Assembly: GCA_009767595.1 (NCBI GenBank)
Contig: VSDK01013179.1
Span: forward strand, 432,242-496,241
DNA from: Symbiodinium kawagutii
Lineage: Eukaryota; Sar; Dinophyceae; Suessiales; Symbiodiniaceae
Direction: 5' to 3'
DNA: 64,000 nucleotides
Shown here piece after piece: positions 57,437 to 64,000 of this stretch; within the stretch, counting starts at the first letter, position 1, and the number at the start of each line of letters is the position of its first letter. The notes under the pieces were generated by a model. That model did not search any database. It was given only the letters and a program-made list of their open reading frames with translations, and was not told where the DNA came from. Made by a program: the position numbers and the translations under genes.

Positions 57437-57520
57437 ATATATCTATATTTATATTTGTATTTATATTTATATTTATTTTTCATTTATTTATTTTTTTATC
57501 TATTTATTTATTTATACCTG
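57400..57520. repeat. TA and TTTATA microsatellites
   Basis: TA runs followed by TATTTATATTTATAT and TTTATTTATTTAT words. Confidence 0.9.
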
Positions 57521-57724
57521 GTCACCTTGAAATGAATCAATTCAGGGCACGAAATGGAATACAACTTGTATTGGAAAGCGCTACCTGAATTTAGGTCGCG
57601 CTGGCTCAAAAACCTTTCGAACCCGACAAAAACTCTTCGAACCCGACATGTAGGGCTACAACACATGAAGTACAACTTGGTCATTAAAACCTCTTGATCA
57701 AACTTACAATTCTTTTGAGATTGA

Positions 57725-57852
57725 ACTCGAACTGGGGCTGAAGGGAATCGCCCACTGCCTTCCTTTTTGGCTTCAACTGCTGCTGCACATTTTGTGAAGT
57801 CTAGGCCGGGCTGCGCCAGTGCAAAGTAGGCGCGGCCGAGCCATATGGCCAA
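57725..57852 (-). CDS. Exon-like island downstream of an introner-type intron
   Basis: Minus-strand frame LAIWLGRAYFALAQPGLDFT, then KCAAAVEAKKEGSGRFPSAP and VRVQSQK. In this frame a TAG stop ends exactly at 57853; it would also be the last three bases of an intron (GGATAG/TTG), so splicing there in phase 0 restores the frame. Unidentified. Confidence 0.5.
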
Positions 57853-57868
57853 CTATCCCAGGTTGATC

Positions 57869-57978
57869 ATATGGGTGTTTCTCAAAGTTCGGGGACCCCC
57901 AAAATGGTTGGTTTATTGCTACAAATCATTAATAAAGGATGATTAAGGGGTACCCCTATTCTGAAAAACCACCATATA
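57869..57978. mobile_element. TIR-A element coinciding with an intron
   Basis: 110 bp from ATATGGGTGTTTCTCAAAG to CTGAAAAACCACCATAT, inverted ends. The proposed intron on the minus strand runs from GT at 57972, inside one TIR, to AG at 57853, just outside the other: 120 nt, phase 0 at both ends. Confidence 0.75.
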
Positions 57979-58190
57979 TTCGTTGAATGTGAAAATCAAT
58001 ATAGGTCCTCTGAATTCCTCTGACCCCTGTCCTGCTGATGATTCGTTCTTCTTCCATGGTAACATAGCTTGTCGCTCGCCCTTGAAGTGGTGAAGCTCGC
58101 CCTCAAATTGAACAACCAGATCATCACCCGAAGATGACAAGAATATACAAGAATCGAGAATGTCCTGAGTCCACCAGCGTCCAATCAATC
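57973..58190 (-). CDS. Exon-like island upstream of the introner-type intron
   Basis: Minus-strand frame GQTRLIGRWWTQDILDSCIF, then LSSSGDDLVVQFEGELHHFK and GERQAMLPWKKNESSAGQGS. It reads through EEFRGPILIFTFNEYM into the TIR donor. Clear protein character. Unidentified. Confidence 0.55.
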
Positions 58191-58229
58191 TAGTCTGTCC
58201 CAGGTCTATAATCATAAGTCAGATGAAAT

Positions 58230-58829
58230 ATGATGAAGTTCGTGGGAATACTGAGGAAACAACTTGCGAGGGAAAGTTGTATTGGGAAAGGTCACATTGG
58301 GGTGGAAAATGATTTGATCTCTTGGCTTAAGACCACTGTTGAGGGCGATTCCAAAAGCAGATCCCCTGCAGCATCTGGAGAAATTTGGAGAGCACTTCCA
58401 AGTGATTCAGCGCCGGACTTGAAATTCACTTTCTGGCTCTCACCCCAGCCAGAGAAAACCTCCGAATCCAAAGAATCCCAAAGAATGGCAAATAACCGCA
58501 AAGAATCGCAATGGCAAACTCATGCGCGAAACTCAGGCATGGAAATGGAAGCAGGCGAAGCTGCGAAGCTTGTGGCCGCACACCAAGATCACCCCGAGCA
58601 GAATACTCGTGGCTTGCCTGCCTTCTTTAGACTGGTTTCGGTTTCAGCCAGCCGGGCACTCGACCTCACATTCCCAGCAACGCTTGCAATCATGACATTT
58701 TCAGGCTGCGCAACGGGAATGTCCCATGACTCAAAGGGGCAACGGATCAGGCATGACCACGCCAAGAAAGTCTTACCTAAAGACCGGTTGTCGAAACCAG
58801 AGCTCCAAGAACTTTTTGATATCTTTTGA
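58230..58829 (+). CDS. 199-codon open frame, uncertain
   Basis: Longest non-repeat frame outside the retroelement, from the ATG at 58230 to a TGA. Ser/Glu/Lys-rich in the middle (SPQPEKTSESKESQRMANNR), with no domain seen. The minus strand is also open at 58292-58501 (FSGWGESQKVNFKSGAESLG), which agrees with flanking minus-strand islands, so this frame may be an antisense shadow. Confidence 0.25.
   Translation: MMKFVGILRKQLARESCIGKGHIGVENDLISWLKTTVEGDSKSRSPAASGEIWRALPSDSAPDLKFTFWLSPQPEKTSESKESQRMANNRKESQWQTHARNSGMEMEAGEAAKLVAAHQDHPEQNTRGLPAFFRLVSVSASRALDLTFPATLAIMTFSGCATGMSHDSKGQRIRHDHAKKVLPKDRLSKPELQELFDIF
58292..58501 (-). CDS. Exon-like island, alternative to the plus-strand frame
   Basis: Minus-strand frame AILWDSLDSEVFSGWGESQK, then SLGSALQISPDAAGDLLLES. 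It lies in series with the minus-strand islands at 57973 and 58780. Confidence 0.3.
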   Translation of the reverse strand: MRLFAILWDSLDSEVFSGWGESQKVNFKSGAESLGSALQISPDAAGDLLLESPSTVVLSQEIKSFSTPM

Positions 58830-59004
58830 TCTGCTTTGAATCAAAAAACTCAAGTCTAAGCCCATGGGGATCCAGATATCTACAAATGTTTACAATTCCC
58901 TCCTCAGGACCCCGAGCTGCATCAAGCCTCAGGAGAAGTACATATTTTGATGCCATCTTGGTACAGCTTGTATGTTTTAAAAACTCCTGCACTCTGAGTT
59001 GCAC
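58780..59004 (-). CDS. Exon-like island
   Basis: Minus-strand frame VQEFLKHTSCTKMASKYVLL, then LRLDAARGPEEGIVNICRYL and DPHGLRLEFFDSKQIKRYQK. Good composition over 70 codons. Unidentified. Confidence 0.5.
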
Positions 59005-59159
59005 AATGGATTTGCTAAGTCAAATCAAACAATGTGACAATATGCCTCGCAAATCTTCGCACCTCAGATCCTTGAAAGCAAGTTACTGTAGTAAACAGGC
59101 ACTTCTTCAAGATTTTAGTCATTCAGGTGGGTACCAAGTACATCCAAGTCACTAGACAA

Positions 59160-59835
59160 CAGCAGCTCGAAATCAAACAGGATCAAGAGAAAATGCAGGC
59201 AAAGAGAAAGGCAAGGGCAAAAAAAAGGAACAACCAGGCAAAGGATCTTGAGAATGGTGAGGTTGATGAGGCAGCTGATGATTAAGAGATTGCCACAAGC
59301 AAGAGCACAGCGCGCAAGTAGCAAAAAGGCCCGAGCAAGCAAAGGAAGACAAGAAACAGGCTGCAGAAGAACCCCCCGCAAAACAATTCAGACGCCTGCG
59401 CAAGCATATCGCACGAGGATCTTGAAGGCTTGGCCCAGGAAGAAAACCGGTAAGGATCCTGTAGCAACCAGTAGCATAGGCACATCGGCAGAAAGCCCAG
59501 AAGCAAGCACTGAGGCCGCAGCAAAGCCCCAGCGAAAGCGCCGTTCCAAGAACAGCAAGCCAAAGAGCAGCAAAGCATCAAGGCCAGCCTCCGCCTGCTG
59601 CCTCTCCCAAGCCCAAGGCTGACGTGTTCCTCGTCAGCTGAGGTTCCCGCAAGCATCCTGGTGGGGCAGGTGGTGCTGGTGGCAGGCGGGTGAGAATCAT
59701 CCTGACACCCACAAGGCCCTTAGCACGTGTGAAAGACATTACCCATTGCTTGGAAGATCTTGTAAGCATGCAAGCAAAACGGAACCTGGAACCAAACATG
59801 CAAGCACAACCACCAGAGTCCGTAGCTGGATGATG
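59160..59835 (+). pseudogene. Lys/Gln/Ala-rich coding-like sequence with stops
   Basis: Plus-strand segments in shifting frames: QQLEIKQDQEKMQAKRKARA with ENGEVDEAADD, then EQAKEDKKQAAEEPPAKQFR, then VRIILTPTRPLARVKDITHC with LEDLVSMQAKRNLEPN. Each is protein-like but ends in a stop, so this is either several exons or a decayed gene. Unidentified. Confidence 0.35.
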
Positions 59836-60064
59836 AGAGCAAAGAGACCTTCCACCCTCAGTCTATTGTTCCAGGGATGCGGCGGGGGCCAAAACGCGAG
59901 TTGACAACCAATTCAAGAATCAAGTGTGCTACTTTGCCAAGAACACTCCGTGCTGCTGTACGAACATCTTCCTGGCTTGCAAGTGGGCCAGGACCTCGGA
60001 AAAAGAAAAGCACCCCGATACAAGTGATAGATTTAACCAAAAATGTAGCATATATATTTTATCT

Positions 60065-61215
60065 AGCATATAAATCAAAAACCAAAGAAAAAGATTGTTT
60101 TTGATCAAAAACCAAAAAAACTCGAAAAAAAAAAGAAAAAACCCAAAAAACCATATTTTGAAGCAGAAAAGATGGTTTCACCAAAAACTTTTGGTTTTTT
60201 GGCTTTCCAAAAAAAATAGTTTTTTTGGTTTCCTTGAAAAGGTGTTTGGTTTTTGGGTCCAGAAGCTCAAAAACTATTTTTTTTGAATGAAAAACCATCT
60301 TTTTCCTACGTTTCTTTTGGTTCTTGAGCTTCTGAAATCAAAAAACCAAACACCATTTCAAGGAAACCAAAAAAAAAACCTCAAAAAAAACCTAGGGAAA
60401 ACCAAAAAACCAAAACTTTTTGATGAAACCATCTTTTCTGTTTCAAAAAAAAATTTGGTTTTTTGTTTTTTGAAAATTTTTGTCATTTTTGATCAAAAAC
60501 AGTCTTTTTGCTTGGGTGTTTTTGGTTTTTGATCAAAAACCATTTTTTCCTTGGAATTTGGGTTTTTGATCAAAAACCATTTTTTTCCTAGGCGCTTTTG
60601 GTTTTTTGATCAAAAACCATTTTTTTCCTAGGTGCTTTTGGTTTTTTGGTCAAAAACCATCCTTTTTTCCTAGGTGCTTTTGGTTTTTGATCAAAAATCA
60701 TTTTTTTCCTGGGTCTTTTTTGGTTTTCGAACTTCTGAAACCAAAAGACCAAACACCTTTTCAAGGAAACCAAACAAACCAAAAAAGCCTAGGGAAAACC
60801 AAAGTACCAAAACTTTTTGATGAAACCATCTTTTCTGTTTCAGAAGTTGGTTTTTTGGTTTTTTGTTTTCTCTACGTTTTGTGGCTTTTGCTCAGAAACC
60901 AACTTTTCCCTAGGTTTTGCTGTTTTTTGAATGAAAAACCCACTTTTTCCTAAGCTTTTTTGGCTTTTGGATCTGAAGGTTTTTCTTTTCCCTAGGGTTT
61001 TTTAGTTTTTTGGTTGCACTGTGATTGGTTCTCAGGTCAGTCCACTGGAAACAAATATCTGTTGACTCTGCAGCTTCGCTCAATCTAATGTTTATTTTTG
61101 TACAAGAAACTTTTTGGTGAAACCACCTTTTCTGTTTCAAAAGGTATTTTTTTGTTTTTTTGATTTTCTCGAGTTTTTTCGGTTTTTCTTTACAATTTTC
61201 ATAGGCATTGTTAAT
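60065..61215. repeat. T/A-rich palindrome repeats, second block
   Basis: Between 60495 and 60720 six units of 40-50 bp each carry TTTTTGATCAAAAACCATTTT and CCTAGGTGCTTTTGG. On both sides the GTTTCCTTGAAAAGGTG block appears in direct and inverted orientation. Confidence 0.85.
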
Positions 61216-62544
61216 TTGGTTTTTAAACTTAAATAGAAAAACTATTGTGGCTGCCCCACAGTCCAACTACCATATCACTTCTTTTCACATAATGTTTCTA
61301 TTCTCTTTTCTAGTACTATAAGCAATATATTTGATTTTCATTACAATATATATGTGCTTAATTATATATATATATATATATTTGATAGCTGTGAGAGTAT
61401 TATCACAATATGATTCTTTAAGACCCTAGACTCTAGTAAAACATGTCGCACAACCTTGCCACTGATGGCTTTGCTGCAAATGCCAATTATATGTACATTT
61501 CTTTTGAGATCCATTTCACTAAACTACACTTCAATTCAAGTATTTGGCTTACTCTACCACCGACCCTTTGTACAGTAGCATTGCCATCTCGCTTCTATTA
61601 CTACTGCTACTTGATTTCCTCTTTAATGTTTGATTCACCGATTCTGAAATCCTTACTGTTTTTGGTGATTGTGAATATGATCTGAATAATCTTCAATAGA
61701 TTATTTGTAATGTAATTGACATCGTTATTACTCTGAATATTATCACAGCTGCTAGCAATATTACTAGAATATGCATTCCTATTACATATCAACTAAATAC
61801 TTTCCAAAGTACTATGTGCTCATTTCATAGATTCTTCAAGACCATAGAGTACAATTTGTTTCATTGATACAGTCACTATTACAGTGAACAGTCAGCATGC
61901 CCATTGCTCATCGTATACACAGGACATCTGTTCACTCAAAACATATTTGCTATATAGTATTACTATCACTGGTACTTTTGCTATTGGCACTGCTTCTATG
62001 GTTGCTATTACCATTGCTTTTAATATTAGTACTTCACCACCAAAAAATGGGGAGGTAGTTAGTTTAAGTGGAAACACTTGCTGTAACTACGCTCAAGTGA
62101 AGCCACTTACATGTCAGCTTCCAGTCACTATTTTAACACAATTTTCAAAGCCAATGTATAGGTTCCACATACTAGACCTAATACTACATTAAATATGATT
62201 CAGTATTGCCATCAGTACCAACGTCATAGTAAAACAATCTTTCATTCTTTTGCATGAATATGGGCTCTTATCTCCACTAGTTGTGTAACAATAAGATCGG
62301 TCAAACATTGCAAAGTGTTCCCTTTATTTATCAAAGTTGTCAGTACTATTGCTAGTACTACTGCAAGTGCACAGGTGGTCACATTGGTATAATATAGGAT
62401 GACTTAACAAACATGCTAAAACATTTGTCAGCTATTATGTCAAATGTAGGCGCCAGAAGGGGCGCTGAGCATATATCTGTATATATATATATATAATATA
62501 CACAAATAAATATATATATATATATATTCAGATTGAGTTGGCTA
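61216..62544. other. AT-rich stretch without a gene
   Basis: TACTATTGCTATTACTA-like words suggest a worn trinucleotide repeat. TA runs at 61362-61382 and 62480-62526. Confidence 0.45.
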
Positions 62545-62705
62545 CCCATCCAGCTCTTTCCACGTCAGCGCCGCAGCTGCGCATTTTCCGCACCGTCGGC
62601 TGCAACGATTTTTGCACCGGCGGATGCCAAGTGGCCCCAGCAACAGGTGAAACTTGAAGCCCAGCTGCCACGAACAGCCATGCCGGATATGAGCCATAGG
62701 TAGAT
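62545..62705 (-). CDS. Exon-like island
   Basis: Minus-strand frame TYGSYPAWLFVAAGLQVSPV, then AGATWHPPVQKSLQPTVRKM. Unidentified. Confidence 0.35.
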
Positions 62706-63159
62706 GCGATTTTTGCTTGTATAGTCACATATCTACATATAAACAATCAATGTTAGTTGCCTGTAGTCAATATAGTTGTTCTATAGCCTATAGTTACATG
62801 ATCATATTATCATTATATGGTTGATGGTTCTTCTCATCCAGGAGCAATAGGAAATGGGTCATTTGGTTCACGAGGACGATAATGACCACTGAAGTCTAAT
62901 CATTGGGGATATCGACCGAAGAGAGTGGTCAACAGAACCAGAGTGTAGGAAAGACAATAACAAAACAGTTCAGCAGTTTGACGGCTGAACGTCAGGGGTT
63001 TTCAAATGGTTTTCAACATTAGAAAAGACTTGAATGTCGCGGCAAGAGGTTTCCGATACCAAAGATGACTATCCTCTCTAGAACCAAAGACATGGAAGCA
63101 GAATCGCAACAGTCGCTGACCAATAACATCAGCAACGAAGCAGATCAAAGATTCTGTAC

Positions 63160-63392
63160 CTGGTCACAATCATAGCTGGCTGCCGTGCAGCTCTCATTGG
63201 ACAGTGCCAGGCCTCTCGTGCATCGAGAATGAACCGTGTATGGTACAGAAAGAAACGGTTTGCATGATAGAATCTGATGAAAGTGATTAATATGTGCTTC
63301 CTGCAATTGTTGCTGAGCGTCTTTAAGGCATGAATGATCCCGGACAAAATCTGAAAGAAATCACACTCGGAGTCATCTTGCAATTTGCGCTG
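63160..63392 (-). CDS. Exon-like island
   Basis: Minus-strand frame KLQDDSECDFFQILSGIIHA, then LKTLSNNCRKHILITFIRFY and HANRFFLYHTRFILDAREAW. About 75 codons of natural composition. Unidentified. Confidence 0.4.
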
Positions 63393-64000
63393 CTAAAGTG
63401 GTTATCCGAAGTAACAGCAACTATCTTCAGATGAATTATTGCAATAGTAGTAGTTTAGTAATGGAAACTATTTGCCCCAACTATTCAGAAGGAAGCTCGC
63501 GATCTAAAAGACTCCAACTCAATTCCTTCCTGCTGTCAGCGCCGCAATCGTGCGGCGCCGCAGGGGTGAATCGCGGCCCATGGTTGTGGCCACCGCCCGC
63601 TCATTCAACCGGCCTCCGTGTTCGTGGTGACAACAAGAAACAAAGACGGATGACTTGATATGTGCACATGAATAGAGTACAGAAGCATGTCGACGTGTCA
63701 ACACAAGTGCATACATGAATAGCTACATGCATGTTGAAGGACTGTCAGAGAGGGGAATAAAAGAAAGGAGAAAGAAACATGTGAGAAAATCGATGTGCCT
63801 ATACTTCTACATGCATTTCCGGGGCTTTCACAGCTGCACTATCTAAACATGGAAAAGTAGCAAACCCTTCCCATGTGGCCGTGGTGAAATGGTGGCCGTC
63901 GCCTGGCTTGAACATTCAACAAAGAACCAAAAGGGTAAATACTGGGACGCTCACCCATCTCGAAAAGATCTTAGGTATGGACCAATGGAGTACAGTGTTT
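63393..64000. other. Stretch without a clear gene
   Basis: A GC-rich island at 63535-63640 is open on the minus strand (GGRLNERAVATTMGRDSPLR) but too short to call; the rest is mixed sequence. Confidence 0.3.

Overview
This window looks like nuclear DNA of a dinoflagellate; Symbiodiniaceae or Polarella-like lineages would fit, but species cannot be decided from sequence alone. The clues are a retroelement whose polyprotein starts with a C5 cytosine methyltransferase (retrotransposons carrying such enzymes are known from dinoflagellates and charophytes), TTTAGGG telomere-type repeats inside the sequence, coding potential broken into short GC-richer islands mostly on one strand, terminal-inverted-repeat (TIR) units sitting at intron positions, and a very large load of satellites and microsatellites. 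No bacterial operon, rRNA, tRNA or CRISPR was seen. There is one assembly gap of 237 N.

Layout. 0.3-3.5 kb: microsatellites and a chain of short minus-strand exon-like islands, several coiled-coil-like. 4.3-12.3 kb: the best-supported object, a minus-strand tyrosine-recombinase retroelement. Read 5' to 3' it has a small unknown ORF, a tyrosine recombinase, a Gag-like ORF ending in a single in-frame UAG, then an 1145-codon methyltransferase / reverse transcriptase / RNase H ORF, with about 118-bp direct repeats at its 3' end. 12.35-13.08 kb: an apparently perfect 365-bp tandem duplication. 14.26-19.24 kb: about 16 copies of a roughly 300-bp satellite with the N gap inside. 19.2-24.2 kb: a second, longer and patchier repeat family, interrupted by a 457-bp TIR element; a second 462-bp copy closes the array. 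Both copies have 6-bp target-site duplications. 25.6-63.4 kb: scattered exon-like islands, mostly minus strand, separated by sequence built from short decayed repeats, including a nearly pure array of a 10-bp unit at 52.5-53.4 kb, a 38-bp minisatellite, an AAGC-microsatellite tandem family framed by inverted 13-mers, and A/T-rich GATC-centred palindrome arrays. 61-64 kb is AT-rich with few islands.

How it fits together. The retroelement ORFs read as one mobile unit: recombinase for integration, Gag-like protein for particles, RT/RNase H for copying, and a methyltransferase that could mark the copies. Outside it, the islands behave like exons of one or more long minus-strand genes. Several short introns between them appear to consist almost entirely of a roughly 105-125 bp TIR element, as expected of introners. 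Exon boundaries are mostly unresolved, no host protein was recognised by name, and some islands are open on both strands.
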